This document shows positions 12,012 to 25,600 of a DNA stretch of 64,000 nt, in pieces. The position numbers and the translations under genes are program-made. Origin of the DNA: Owenia fusiformis. Lineage: Eukaryota; Annelida; Polychaeta; Sabellida; Oweniidae. The notes under the pieces are model-generated. The model had not been told where the DNA came from. It searched no databases and was given only the letters and a program-made list of their open reading frames with translations. Position 1 is the first letter of the stretch. Each line of letters begins with the position of its first letter. Location of the stretch: the NCBI GenBank assembly GCA_903813345.2, contig CAIIXF020000009.1, positions 9,604,030 to 9,668,029 of the forward strand, read 5' to 3'.

Positions 12012-12429
12012 CTGTATACATGATTAAATAATATGAATTTCATTTTTGGATCCAAAACATGAGACCGTTTATAGACAAAGTGTTCACAGTATATTGTCTC
12101 CATATATTCATGTAATAAACATGCTTTGAAATATTTTGTTTTGATTACATAGTACTCTGTTTTACAGTTTATTGTGTTTATATATTTTAGAAAATAATTT
12201 AGTAGATATCAATATTTTATATATCCAGATATAAAACATGCTTAACAGTATATTGTTTTCATATATTCATGTATCAAACACGACTTAAGACTAGCAATGT
12301 ACTGCAGTTCGACTTCAATTGTAAACATCATAGTCTGTGTAAGCTATATAGGGATTGCTGTTTGATTTTTGAGCGAGCATTTGCTTATAATTCTCTTTCT
12401 TAGAATGAGGTCTTAGAGGACGTCATTGT
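12012..12429. other. 3' flank of gene C
   Basis: Sequence downstream of the gene C stop, collinear with 33404-33915 of gene D. It contains degenerate copies of the 40-bp unit that forms the minisatellite beside gene B. No gene. Confidence 0.6.
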
Positions 12430-15400
12430 TCAAATTTTAGGATTCTTTGTTTTGTCCACTTTAGTGTACATTTCACTGACATCCTTGCTGGCTTTAAATG
12501 GTTGCTTCGTTACAGTTTCGTGATCATCTTGTTTAACCTCCATTGAATAAATATCATTATTTATCAGCTCAATCTCTTTACCATTTGAATCATTATCTTT
12601 ATTTCCTTCCTCATCTGGCAAAGCTTCATACTCAGTATCAGGTTTAACCTCAATTGAATAGACATCATTATCTATTAGCTCTATCTCCTTACCATTTGAT
12701 TCATTATCTTTATTTCCCTCAGTATACACACCCCTCTTACTGCTTGATTCATCTAGCACAGCACCCTTTGGTGGGGAACTCCTGCTTGACTTTGTAACGT
12801 AAGAGTATGCATTACTCTTGTTTAAGGATCCAACTTCGTCTCCATTTCCTTCAGAAGCATTATACGGGGTTGAATAGTAAACTTCATTATCACCATGTTG
12901 TCTTATATGAGAATAGTTCTCATCAAGTGCTCTATCTTTGGGTATCTCTTTTGTCACACTTAATTGAATTCTATTATAACCATCTTCCTCATTCTCACCA
13001 TTCAGTGTGATGCTTCTTGGTGAAACATCTGTAGCTGGTGTTGAGTAATATGGGTCTTCACCAATATCATCACTGATTGCAAATGTTTCATTTTGGTGAC
13101 TTGAGGTTATGTCTCCGGTCTTATCATCTATGGGATTGACATCCTCAGGTCTTGTGTTATATGGATTTTCACCAACATCACCAGCAGCAAATACTTTATT
13201 TTGTGGAAGTGAAGGTTGATCTGTGGTCTGTTTAGACTGGTCATCTATTGAGGTGACATCCTCGGGTGTTTCGTAATACAAATTTTGATCAGTGATGGAA
13301 ATTTTCTTGTTCATTTCTTGAATTTCTAGGTCACTGGTGTCACCATCAGGGAGTGCATAAACAGCATTTTCAGGCTCGCCTTCAAGTGAATAGTCATCTG
13401 TGCTTGATTCATGTTGATGTTTCTTGGATTCGAGGCTTGATTTATGATGGTATGATTGGCCATTTTCTTTGGAGTCAATGTCTGAACTGTAGATGTCATT
13501 TTGAATGAGGTCTGGGTCATTGAAATTGTTTCCAAGTGATTTCATCGGTTCAACAACAGCAATATTGAGTTTCACTCTCATACCTTTATCAGATGCATCA
13601 TTCAAGTTCTTTGTGAAGGCAGCATTTGCGTAAGTTTGGTCATTATCTGATTGGTTTTCTTTCTCTTTTGTGGATCTAAAACAAATAAGTCAATAAAATG
13701 AGGTGCATCTGGGATTAGAACTATTTTTATTATGTCCCCACCATAAATGTGTTGACACGATTGTCTTTATTTTTTGTTGACATCATATGAAGGATATTTG
13801 GTTTAGCATTCTTACTGTGAATACACTATGAAGAAAAACTTATCATGGTAAGGAATTAGTAGATATGTAACATTTTGTAAAAGTCTCTGTTACCCTTTTT
13901 TCCTCCTGATATGGCACAATACCATCAGCACAATCATAGCGAGTAGAACCACACCACCCAGTATAGATGGCACAACGATACCTTAATTAATAAAGCACAA
14001 GTCACATGGTTAGTTACATTCTGAATTCGAAATAATAAAGGGTCTTCGCAACCAAGACTTATCTGAAAACTGATTGTTGAGAGGAATAACATTAGCTGTT
14101 TGCAACGGGACCTTTCTAGTTGTCATTATCAACAACATGTAATATATACACACATTTTATTTTCATTAGTACTCACTTATGACTTCTGATCCACGTTGCT
14201 TCAAGGTGCTCTCATTATCTGTGGTTGGGTCAGGTTTTATCTCATCAGATGTAATTGGACTATCTTCTGTTATAGTAGTAGATCCATCATTTGGTGTTGA
14301 AACAGACGATGCCTGTCTTGCTGTTGTACGTTGATAATCTTCTGTTGTTCCTCTTCTTGTAACTATTTCTTCTGTTGGTGAATCGTCTGTTGTATGTAAC
14401 GATGTCGTACCTAGTGATGTTTGTTGCCTTCTTCTTGTTGTTGTCTGTCTAGGAATGCATTCATATAATATTTGTTCATAATTTCGTTTTGTATGGGAAA
14501 CCCATCTACATCTACCGATAGGAGTAGCTGTTATATTACAAATTGCCTGACCATCACAGATTTGTTTAAGCGCACCAAGACGTTTTACGTTTTCAATTCG
14601 GCACCTTGCCTCGCCATTAGGACATTGTTCAATTATGCCATGTATCACTGATATCATGTTGATGTGGTCACTTCCACACGCCAAAGTCATATTTGTCCCA
14701 GTACATTGCCTGATAGATTTGTAACATTTGTAGCATATTTCTTCAAAGCCAGTACAGAAAATACAAGATATGCAGAAACTTGACTTAGCAGTCAACTCAC
14801 AATGGTTGTTGCCATTACAATATATCAAATCATTCCTCCAATCTTCTTTTGGTATCGTTTCCTCACAGTAACAATCATAGTCATAGTCATATTCATATTC
14901 ATCATAGTCACATCTTATGTGAGTAACATTTTCTATATAAATTGCACGACCTGTATGGCAAAATATATCGTCATGTTTACTTCCTGCTTCTTGCCGTATA
15001 CATTCTATAACAAAAATCTTTAAAAATACATTTGTAGGTTCATATTTTACATTGCTTCCTTTTTAGTGACGTCTTCTGTGTCATCACATCATGTATTTTG
15101 CAAATGTGTGAAATGGCTCCATATAAATTAAATATGGAATGTTGAAAATGATGCAACACATAAGAAAAGTCGGGGGGCCCACTCGGGTTCAGATCTCCTA
15201 TAGATCAATCGATCCTCAAACCATTGTCACTATCAACGATTGTTTTGAAGTAAGTGAGGTGGCCCGATCCTGTTTGAACCATTGTTCCTCACTAGGGATG
15301 CCCCTACGTCTTCCTAATTCTGTCCAAAACTTCCTCATCACTACAAGAGGATCAACTGATCAGCAAGAGATAAGAGATGGGACCCTGAGTAGGCGCCACA

Positions 15401-18400
15401 CTCATCTGAGTTGAACACTCCAGATTTCTATCTATCGGGGTATCTGAAGGAACATGTCCATCAAACCAGCCCCTTAATTACATGAACATTCAGAGAGGAA
15501 GCATATATCTTAATAGTACTAGCATATAGAAATTACAAGCAAATTTATAGGTTGTTTTGGGTCACTCTGTATTTCATTAACTCAAGGATTGTGTACAATT
15601 ATGAAAAAAGTTATTTAGCATTTAAGACTAGATCGTATTACGTATAATTTGATATTGTCAATTTTAGTACCATTCTATCGCTGTAAATTGTTACATTTTT
15701 TGCATTATATTTAATACAGAAAAGACGCCATCAATCCAAAATAAGATTATCACCCAATATTTGGCTCCATTTAAGAATTCTCTCAACATACTATCACAGG
15801 TAGAAATTAAAAAGCACTCTCCTGCAAGAACGGCTATTTTCCGTAATTCACCATACGATCTAGCAAAAAATCGACAGATTTTTTCAGAACAAAGACTATA
15901 TCCTGCAAGTAAGACAATCGACCTAACTTATTCTTGATAGTATATCGGGTGGGCATAACAAAATGAGTCGTACGTTGATGCTTCGTTGCTCCATTATCCT
16001 TATTATCTAACATGTCTAAACCCTTTCAAACTTGAGACATTAAAATGGCATAATGTTGTTAATAAAAAAATTCAAGTTCATGACTTGAGTAATCTGCACA
16101 CAGGGTTAAAATGAATACATAGCCTCAAAAAAGCACATCCCGGTTATCCACACTGCATCACCTGTCTGGTGTTTTGAGCAAATAGTGTGCTTCACGCGTG
16201 TGATATGCATTGATCAAGTGTTGATTGGAAAAGTGTTGTCTGGCAACAATTTTCAATGGAAGGGTTGAAAAAGGAGAAAAATTGCGAAAGAATTCCTCGA
16301 TAAAAGTTCCCTAAACAATGTGATCAGAAAGTTAAAAGGACAGGTTTGTATAAAGGAATTTAAAGTCATGCAGTGGACAACCAAAAACTGTTTGCTCCCA
16401 AAGAAAGAACATGCAAATACGAACTTTAAAATATGATCAAACATCTTGACAGAAACATGGGCAGAAACGTTTATGGTATGTTTTCGATGGAGAATGTGAA
16501 GAAAATTGACTTCACGGACGAAAAAAACTTTCAATTTGAAATTGAGTGCAAAAGACGAATGATAACATTTATTGCAAACGAAAACGGGCCATTTTTGGTA
16601 AGATCCATTTGATGGGAAAAATACTCTCAAGGAGATTCAGGACTCAATCAGTTCATGGAAAAACGTTTTCTCCTACTGAGAAGATGGGGATCCGATCGAC
16701 CACATTTTTTCAAGTGAAACTTGGAAAGATGTAAACGGTTGAACAAGCGTTTTTTTTAATTTTGGTCCCATGAACAGAAATCTCAAGGGATTTACATGAA
16801 ATTCGGTTTACCTATTTAGAACATAATGACTTTTGAGTTGGTAACCTTTTAGAAGCAGACATGAGAGAGCTTCTGAGATATCAAGTATCAAAGTACGGCC
16901 CATTTCTATTATGCCCACCCGTACCCGACATTAAGTTAGCGGGATGTGTTTCACGTCATTTGTGTTTTTCCAGTTAAGTACATTTTTCTTTCTTTTGTGG
17001 TAATTTTTATATATTTTTATATCCTCACAACTCGTTCAACGTAAAATTCGACTTTAAAGCTCCTGTTAAAATCGTTTAGGGCCACAGTTTATGTTTAAGG
17101 ATTCTATTGTGATCTCCGGGCTATTCTGCCAAAACGTACACATAGACTTTGGTGATTCTCGTCAAGTTGTTTTAAATTGCACTGGTGATCCACTCGATTA
17201 CGCTGGTTACCGAAACGGTTCGTTTTGGTAACAAAATGTCGAAACGTCGAAGGTACGATTTTTCTCTTTTCCTTATTTGACACGTTGTAGCCAGAATTCC
17301 CACGACATTTTTTAACAAAAACGTGTATCAGTATCATATGTTTAAGTAAATGTACATATGTGCGAACAAATAGTTCAGAAGACAACAGAATCGTCGATTT
17401 AATTCTTCACTTAGTTACATAAACGGTTTTTCGAAAAACAGTTAAGATCTGCACTTTTAACCCAAACCGTATATGTAACTTAAGTGAGGAATTAAATCGA
17501 CGATTCTGTTGTCTTCTGAGCTATTTTTCGCAAACATCAACATTTTCTAAAACATATGATACTGATACACATTTGTGTGAAAAAACGTCGTGGGGATTCT
17601 GCCTACAACGCATGAAATAAGGAAAAAAAGAAAAATCGTACCTTCGACGTTCCGACATTTTGTTACCAAAACGAACCGTTTCGGTAACCAGCGTAATCGA
17701 GCGGATAACCAGTGAATTGGTAGGACATGTAGGAGTACTATATGAACGAGGCTAATTTTATTTTATTATCTTTAGCAACCTTTTGATAATAAAGAGCTAT
17801 CGATATAAGTTATTTGGTCAACTTGTACTTAAACTTGTTTTTCTAAATAAAAATATAGGGTGTTACATAACGAAGGCTATTTACAAAAATCTCCAGATGT
17901 CAGATGTAATATAACGTTCAAATGCAAACTATCTGTAACAACCCTGAGTTGTTACTTTTCATATTTTATGCCCAGATATAATTATTTCACACATCCGTTA
18001 ATGTTAATACTAGTATTTCAATTTATTGTTAGGTTTTAAAGCTCATTTGAATATTCATAACATTTGGCCAAGGCCAACTAAAGAGACCCTACAATATTTT
18101 TGGCCCAACATCTTTTTCTCGGCCCATCCTAGGGCCGTGCGTAAAATTTTGAGGGCCCTAAAACCAAAATTCGGGCCCGTTTTTTTAAATTTGGCCTTTA
18201 ATTGAAAAAATAAAGCCCATAAAGCCCATAAAGAACCATAATTTGGGCCTAAATTTTGACCCAAAAAGGTCAAGATAAGGCCAATTAAAGAGGCCCTACA
18301 ATATTTTTTTCTGGGCCCATCTTACGGGCCGCGCATAAACAATTTTAAGGCCCTAAACCAAAATTTACCTAGAATGCCTATGGCGATTAGTAGTAGATAT

Positions 18401-20476
18401 TTTGTGTATTTTTTGATTATGAAGGAAAAAAATAATATGTTGAAAATCTATAGGCTGTTTTTGAAAAATTGGCCTGAAATTGAAACAAAATAAGGCCCAA
18501 AAGGGTCATGCGGCCCCATGCCCCCCCTCCTGGAACCGCCAGAAGGCTATGTTTAATAAAACACAAAGGACGATCCTAAAAAACAGAGGGAAAGGGGCAC
18601 AAATATGTCCGCGAAAAAAATGGGCCAAATTTCGAAAAATAATGCCCAAATTATAAGTAAAAACAATGCACGGAAATGCCAATTTTTTAATCTTAATTGC
18701 CTAGTGAATGTGGGGAAGAGCAAGTTTTTCTTCAAGGAAGCAAAAAGGAAGGTCCACATTTTTTAGGAGATATCTGGGGGGGGGGGCTCGGACGAGCCCA
18801 CAGAGCCCCCTCCCCCAGGCTACGGGCCTGACGTTTATAGGGTTAGACATAAGATCTTTCGATATTATATGCAGTCATTTTATATTCTGAATATTATTAG
18901 TTAAGTTACATGCAGCTTTAGTGAGATTCAACTTGAAGATAGGTGTTTGTGATAGGATCGAAAGCTGTTTTTGTTTATTTGATAGACAATTCTGTGAGAC
19001 TTTACCATATAAATATTCAGTGTATATTTTAGTGTATGATTTTAGATTAGTTTTATAAACACAGTAACATTATGATCCAATCATCTATGTTTATTTAGTA
19101 AGACAGTTAGTTAGCAGTAGGTTAACATCTAATAACTTTAACCTACCTGTGTGTGATTTGTATCCGAGAGTGCGATTTTTGCCGGATCGTGCGGTAAAAT
19201 GATCTGATAAAACAATTCTTGCAGGAGGGTGCTTTTTAGCTCACATTATGAGCAATTGCAATCACTCACTTGTCCGTCTGTCTGTCCGTCCGTCTGTCCG
19301 TTAGTCTGTCAACAATTGGCCAGTTTTAAAAGCTCTGTCAATAGGATTCCCGTTTTAAATTATTTTTGTTCAACATCAATACAGAAAAACCCCCATATGA
19401 CTCCTGGTTCAAAAGCTCGCCTATTTTCAAAATGACCGCCATTTTTGTCTCGCGAAATTCACTTTTGGCCCATTTCCTAGCTTTACAAATAATTCCAGGT
19501 GTCCTGCATTGTAAAAAGCCAGGTCACTGTAAAGAGTAGTTGTATGCAATAAATTTGTTACAAAAAATCGGGAGAAATTGATATCCTTTTTTTTTATTTT
19601 CAGCCATTTTAGTTAACATTGATTTGTCCATCTATCTCGCGAAATCCACTTTTGGACCATTTGCCTTAAAACCTCTGTCGATAGGTTTCCCGTTTTAAGT
19701 TATTTATGTTCACCATCAAGATAGAAAACTCCCCTATGACTCCTGGTTCAAAAGCTCGTCTATTTTCAAAATGGTTGCCATTTTTGTCTTGCATAATTCA
19801 CTTTTGGCCCATTTCCTAGCTTTACAAATAATTTCAGGTGTCCCGCATTGTAAAAACCCATGTCACTGTAAAGGAGTGAAATTGTATGAAATAATTTTGT
19901 TACAAAAATCGGCAAAAAGTTACACCCGTTTTTTTTATTTTCATCCATTTTAGTTAACATTGATTTGTCCATCTGTCTCGCGAAATCGGACCATTTGCCT
20001 TAAAACCTCTGTCGGTAAGATTCCCGTTTTAAGTTATTTTTGTTCAACATCAATACAGAAACTCACATATGACTCCTGGTTCAAAAGCTCGCCTATTTTC
20101 CAAATGGTCGCCATTTTTGTCTTGCGAAATTCACTTGTGGCCAATTTCCTAGCTTTACAAATAATTGCATGTGTCCTGCATTGAAAAGCCATGTCAATGT
20201 AAAGAGTATAGTTGTATGAAATAATTTTGTTACAAAAAATCGGCAAAAATTACATCCATTTTTTTTATTTTCTCCATTTTAGCCCTCATTGACTTTTGAG
20301 CAACGTTATGTGAGCCCAGTACCCACGGTACTATTTATTGATTCCTACCTGTGACTATGAAAAAATAGAACCATCTTCAATGCTATAAATAGATCCTTAA
20401 ACTCACCTGTGGGGCAAACAGGTAGTCTGATTGCCAGAAGCACAGCTATGTATAAATAGACACATTCCGTGGTCAT
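12430..20476 (-). CDS. Gene C: lectin-like receptor with multi-tyrosine tail
   Basis: Complement join 12430..13675, 13894..13981, 14177..15004, 20407..20476; 2232 nt, 743 residues, frame closes exactly. Exon 1: signal peptide (YLYIAVLLAIRLPVCPT). Exon 2: two SUEL-like modules; the first carries a run of Asp/Glu/Tyr codons (DYDEYEYDYDYD) that may be a small triplet expansion, the second has MTLACG, VIHG and NYEQILYEC; then a Thr/Arg stalk. Exon 3: membrane helix and RRKKG. Exon 4: 415-residue tail with YYETP, two YYSTP, YSHI, AYSYV, IYSMEV and the terminal EMYTKVDKTKNPKI. Intron 1 is about 5.4 kb and full of mobile DNA (mariner relic, foldback element, 0.33-kb tandem repeats). Gene D is its close duplicate. 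The promoter is split by an insertion (20611-21842). Confidence 0.88.
15946..16921 (+). mobile_element. Degraded Tc1/mariner-like element in gene C intron 1
   Basis: Ends form inverted repeats: CGGGTGGGCATAACAAAATG at the left and CATTTCTATTATGCCCACCC at the right, next to TA dinucleotides. Between them the plus strand has a broken reading frame with IDFTDEKNFQFE (about 16500-16545), which resembles the SDEK block around the second catalytic Asp of mariner transposases. Stops and frame changes show that it is inactive. Confidence 0.6.
17180..17714. mobile_element. Foldback MITE in gene C intron 1
   Basis: Two arms of about 240 bp in inverted orientation (CACTGGTGATCCACTCGATT versus the complement of AATCGAGCGGATAACCAGTG). 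They flank a short centre and are bordered by a perfect 5-bp duplication AATTG (17175-17179 and 17715-17719). No ORF of note. Confidence 0.8.
18055..18560. repeat. Diverged duplicated GGCCC-rich stretch
   Basis: Two related blocks share CCCTACAATATTTTT and GGGCCC-type words (about 18075-18180 and 18280-18365), with a third weaker one near 18470. They lie within intron 1 of gene C and look like relics of a repetitive element. No gene is supported. Confidence 0.45.
19310..20290. repeat. Three tandem copies of a 0.31-0.35 kb repeat in gene C intron 1
   Basis: Each copy contains GACTCCTGGTTCAAAAGCTC, a CGCCATTTTTGTCT-like word, CCTAGCTTTACAAATAATT and GTTACAAAAAATCGG. Copies begin near 19310, 19655 and 19985. 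The array is preceded by a pyrimidine-rich TGTCCGTCTGTCC run at about 19270-19310 and ends near GTGAGCCCAGTACCC. Ends of the type TTTTAGCTCAC..GTGAGC suggest a mobile repeat family. Confidence 0.75.
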
Positions 20477-20559
20477 CTTGAGGTTTTATTATCTCTCTGT
20501 TTACTTGTGTTTGATCTATGTAGTGTTACGATCTTTTTTATAGAAGCATGGACCTAAAC

Positions 20560-20568
20560 AAGGAAGTA
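20560..20568 (-). promoter_or_regulatory. ETS-like site upstream of gene C
   Basis: AAGGAAGTA, 85 bp upstream of the gene C ATG. The neighbouring conserved block GCAGCTTCAAGTA (20598-20610) is cut at its end by the insertion at 20611. Confidence 0.5.
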
Positions 20569-20610
20569 AATTGATTATAATGTTATCATAAGCATATTGC
20601 AGCTTCAAGT

Positions 20611-21842
20611 ACACAGAATTATAGCATGACGGTTATGCCACCTCTGAAAACGAGGTTGGACGGCTACGTTCACTGATTTATCCAATAAAATGGCCGCGAT
20701 GGAAGAGAAAACTAAGGTTAATGCATTATTTTCTACTACTGTGTATCAATGAAAGGATGGACGATTTATGTAAGCGTCGCATTCGGTGATGCATTCAATT
20801 ATATATATTTTGAACGTAGTCTTTGCAAATTGATGCCCGGGGATAACATGAAATAAGAGAAAAACCGTCGAGTTTGAAATTCAAAACTACACAAAATTTA
20901 GTAATCTGTTTATTTTTGTTGTTAGGGCATGGTCTACATTGCCTAAAAACCTTGGGGTATATAGATGTAACCTACATACGATCATACAAAGCCAATTGAG
21001 CATTAGAAACCACCTAATATGTTCTACTCAAGCCATAATAATGTATTTTGAATTTGTGGTAGCGTAAAAAATTGATGGACGGTTACGCGAACCTGATTCA
21101 AATATGAAACCCCGATTCATTGTTATTAATTTTGTCATCTCTATCAGTACTTGATCCTTAATCTTCTTTTGCCTCTTCATTGCTTTATTTTACACTTTCA
21201 TTGGTTTCATAAATAAAGAAAGCGACAGATTTTTTCCTTGCCCTATAGAGGCTGAAACAAGAGCGTCTCTTGCGAGTCCTGAAAACAAATATAGGAAATT
21301 CAATGTTCCATTTCTTACCCATAATAACAATAACATAGAAAGAGGCTATCTCATCTAGCAACCTTGACTTGACAGATGTACAGGCACGTAACCGTCCGCT
21401 AAATATCTTATGTACAACTAACTGACGACTGCGTTTGAAACCTTATTATTTACGATATACACCACATTCCTATTCTGGATTTGTCATTTTGTGCCTTGTT
21501 TATACACAGTTTACTAAAAGTTAATATTTTGAGTGGCTCTGAGGCAGATGTACTGAGAAAACACGAGAATGGACCAAAAATTATGAACTTGGATATCTCA
21601 TTCGGTAGGTTTACAGCTTATATTATGTTTCTTGTAGACCACTTGGCAGATTTGACCCTGTCTTTATAACCATCCATATATACGCCACCGAATGGAACTA
21701 GTTTAAAAGGAAATCTTATCTGTGAATATTGCCTACAGGCGAGAAAGAGGACATGCTGCCTTTCCCATCCGCCATTTTTTGTTATCGTTACCGCAACATT
21801 TTGCAAATCGCCTTGACGTAACCGTCATGCTATAACACCATG
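20611..21842. mobile_element. TIR element inserted in the gene C promoter block
   Basis: Ends contain TTATAGCATGACGGTTA in inverted orientation, flanked by a 5-bp duplication AAGTA (20606-20610 and 21843-21847). In gene B and orphan exon X the block GCTTCAAGTAGATTTATCTG is continuous. In gene C it is interrupted exactly at AAGTA and resumes as AGATCTATCTGAAATCTTTG after the element. No transposase is visible in the 1.23 kb interior, so it is non-autonomous. Confidence 0.8.
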
Positions 21843-21847
21843 AAGTA

Positions 21848-22650
21848 GATCTATCTGAAATCTTTGTGATTTGGCAGAAATTGTTAATTAATAATAGGAT
21901 ATATACCTATCACGAGGTTGTGACATATTTCCTTAGTTAAATCTCTTTTTGACTTGTTTATCATAGTTGTTACACGTTTGTAATTGCAAAGATGCAGCAT
22001 ATTGTTTTAAAGAAAATTTTGATTGTTTCACATTCTTCTAAAATTACCTTGCGCACATATTTATGTTTAGATGTCTTGGGAATATTTACTCTCAGTTACC
22101 ATCACGTGACAAGTAAGCTGTTTCGGTGAGATGTCGAAACTTAGAGAAAGTGTCACTAAGATATGGTGTGGAGGATTAAGGGGCACACAAAACACTGCCA
22201 TTCCGATCATGGTCTAATTTAGCCTCTTTATGTTCAAGATATTTTACCCTTCCTTCATGCTGCTTTATATCATAATACAATACATTTAATGATATTTGGC
22301 TTTTCCCAAACATGTTCAGTACGTATATATGTCTTCTAGTCTCTCACTGGCAACAATCTGAGTTAAAAGTAAGAAACATGTTTTCGTGGCTTAAATGCTA
22401 ATATTAGACTAAAATGAACGTCGTAATTGTGCCATGGATCTTCAATATGTAGTATTTAAAATCATATTTGGTGTCTTTAGACTAGTTTGGCCATTTATCT
22501 TAGATTAAGATCAGTGCAAGACATGTTTGTATTCCAATTGTGCATCTTTTGATCATCATATCATTCCACTGTTCAAAGATTTACATAGGTTTCAACAATG
22601 CATTGGTGCCAACGATGCAGTTTTCCTTTGGCTTCGGCTATAGAGTGTAA
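21848..22650. other. Intergenic, remainder of gene C upstream flank
   Basis: The first part continues the conserved upstream block of the receptor genes (AGATCTATCTGAAATCTTTG). The rest shows no gene. Confidence 0.5.
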
Positions 22651-25600
22651 TAGTGGGCTGTATAGCAAGGTTGGTCGGGGTCGGGAGCTGGGGATAATTT
22701 TATTGTTTAAATATAACCATATAATTATCCTACATTAGAATCCACTCAGTCTAACATCAATTTCTGGTGCGAAAGTTGTCATTTTTGAGTTTTACCCCCC
22801 TTGAAGACAAATTCTTGGGGGTACTATGACAAATGCTTATAACTAAAGAAGTATTTATTTGATCATCTTCATTTTTGGCATGGGTAATTAAAAGGTATGT
22901 AAAAGTAAAATTTGAAAAATTCATACAAATCGGGTGATAAGTCCATTCTAAAGATAATAATTCAGGTATTTTCAAGGGTCAATTTCAACATTTTCTGGAT
23001 GTCGACATGAAGTGAAAATAACATTATGACCTAATGACATATTTATTGAATGTTTTTAGGCTTGAGAAAATAATTTGACTATATAAGCTAAAATAATAAC
23101 ATAAGAATTGTAGCATATTGATAATTCTTCATCGCCATTCAGGCACAAATAAACCCCACCCCCTCCCTATTTTCGAATATAAAGGTCTATACCTGAAACT
23201 TCCTCAAATAGCTTTTTTTTCAGAAACTATTACAGCCTACATTCCAAAATTTCTCATGGTGATTATACACATCATACTCTGCATAATAGACATATAATTG
23301 AGATTTATCCATTCTATAGCTAATAATTAAGGTATTTTCAAGGTTCAATTTCAGCATTTTCGGAATGTCGCCATGAAGTAAAAATTACATGACCCAATGA
23401 CATATTTATTAAATGTTTTTAGGCTTTAGAAAATAATTAGACTATATAAGCTAAGATAATAACATAAGAATTGTACTATATTGATAATTCTTCATCGCCA
23501 TTCAGGGATAAATACCCCCCCCCCATTTGCGAAAATAAAGGTTTTTACCTGAAACTTTCTCAAATAGCTGTATTTCAGAAACTATTACAGCCTCCATTCC
23601 AAAATTTCTCTTGTTGATTATACACATCGTACTCTGCATATTATACATATAATTGAAGTCTTAACACTTTTTTGAGGGTGTAGCTAATAATAATAGTATA
23701 TTTATTAGACATCTTAGAAATTAAAATATATGTTTTGGAAGGTTGTCACAACACTACAAGAGAGATATTTTGGATTGTCATCATTTTTGAGAATATTACA
23801 AAAACATATTTATATTATGCACTAATCACCTATTTTCATTTAACATAATTGAAATATATTATCCAGCTAGTTTTAATGATTTTAGTATATGCATTTAATC
23901 CTGAGATGCACTTAGGTTTGATATCCATGACGTAATCGTTTCTTTTTTGTTTGAAATTTAGTCTCTAAGCATTAAATCTGTATGCTTTAGGATATACATA
24001 ATCAGTACCGATGACTAAACATTCAATTGACAACATCCAGTCAATATGCTTGACAACATTCAATAATGATTAATATGTTCGACCAATATGTTTTTGAATA
24101 ACTTCACCAATACAATTTGCTTGAGTATTCACTTCAACATTTGCTTCAAGCAGTTAAACATTGTTACTTATCAATAGGTACCTATGGTATCCACTGTTTT
24201 ACAGGGTGTGATACCACCAGTGCCTTCATGAGAAAGGGAACAATAAACCCTCTGAAACAGCTGATCAAGAGAGAGGACATGCATGCAATCTTTCAAGAAC
24301 TTGGAAAATTTATAGTTCTTGACCAAAGGCATCTTCAGAAACTCGAAAGATTTGTGTGCATCATGTACGGGAAAAAGAAAAAACAGACATCAATCATGTA
24401 GGATACAAAGATTTTGCCAACAGATTTCAACGTCAAGCCTCTATCAACAACTATGATGGGATAGACATCAGTCTCCTTCCTCCATGCAGGTCATCCCTTG
24501 TTCAACATTGTAAAAGATGTAACTACCAAGGTTACATATGGAAGCAGTCTCACAAAGCCCAAATGGACATACCTTCTCCAGCAGAAAATGTATGGATCCT
24601 AGAAGATGGCGAACTTAATATACAATGGGCTGAAAATCCAAATGCCATTCTTCCACAAGAGTTGGTAGACATTTATAACGAAGAATCAATTATATGTATA
24701 ATATGCACAGTATGATGTGTATAATCAACAAGAGAAATTTTGGAATGGAGGCTGTAAAAGTTTCTGAAATATAGCTATTTGAGAAGGTTTCAGGTAAAAA
24801 CTTTTATTTTCGCAAATGGGGGGAGGGGGGTATCTATCCCTGGATGGCAATGAAGAATTATCAATATTGTACAATTCTTATGTTGTTTTCTGAGCTTATA
24901 TAGTCAAATTATTTTCTAAAGCCTAAAAACATTTAATAAATATGTCATTGGGTCATGTAATTTTTACTTCATGGCGACATTCCGAAAATGCTGAAATTGA
25001 ACCTTGAAAATACCTTAATTATTAGCTATAGAATGGATAAATCTCAATTATATGTCTATTATGCAGAGTATGATGTTTATAATCACCATGAGAAATTTTG
25101 AAATGTAGGTTGTAATAGTTTCTGAAATATAGCTATTTGAGGAAGTTTCAGGTATAAACCTTTATATTCGAAAATGGGGAGGGGGTGGGGTTTATTTGTG
25201 CCTGGATGGCGATGAAGAATTATCAATATGCTACAATTCTTATGTTATTATTTTAGCTTATATAGTCAAATTATTTTCTAAAACCTGAAAACGTTCAATA
25301 GATATGTCATTGGGTCATAATGTTATTTTTACTTCATGTCGACATTTAGAAAATGTTGAAATTGACCCTTGAAAATACCTGAATTATTATGTATAGAATG
25401 GATTAATCATCCGATTTGTATGAATTTTTCAAATTTTACTTTTACATACCTGTTAATTACCCATGCCAAAAATGAAGATGATCAAATAAATACTTCTTTA
25501 CTTATAAGCATTTGTCATGGTACCCCAAAGAATTTGTCTTCAAGGGGGGTAAAACTCAAAAATGACAACTTTCGCACCAGAAATTGATGTTAGACTGAGT

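Noticed and set aside
15139-15414. 91-residue plus-strand ORF in gene C intron 1
   Set aside because: No recognisable motif, no splice context, low-complexity surroundings.
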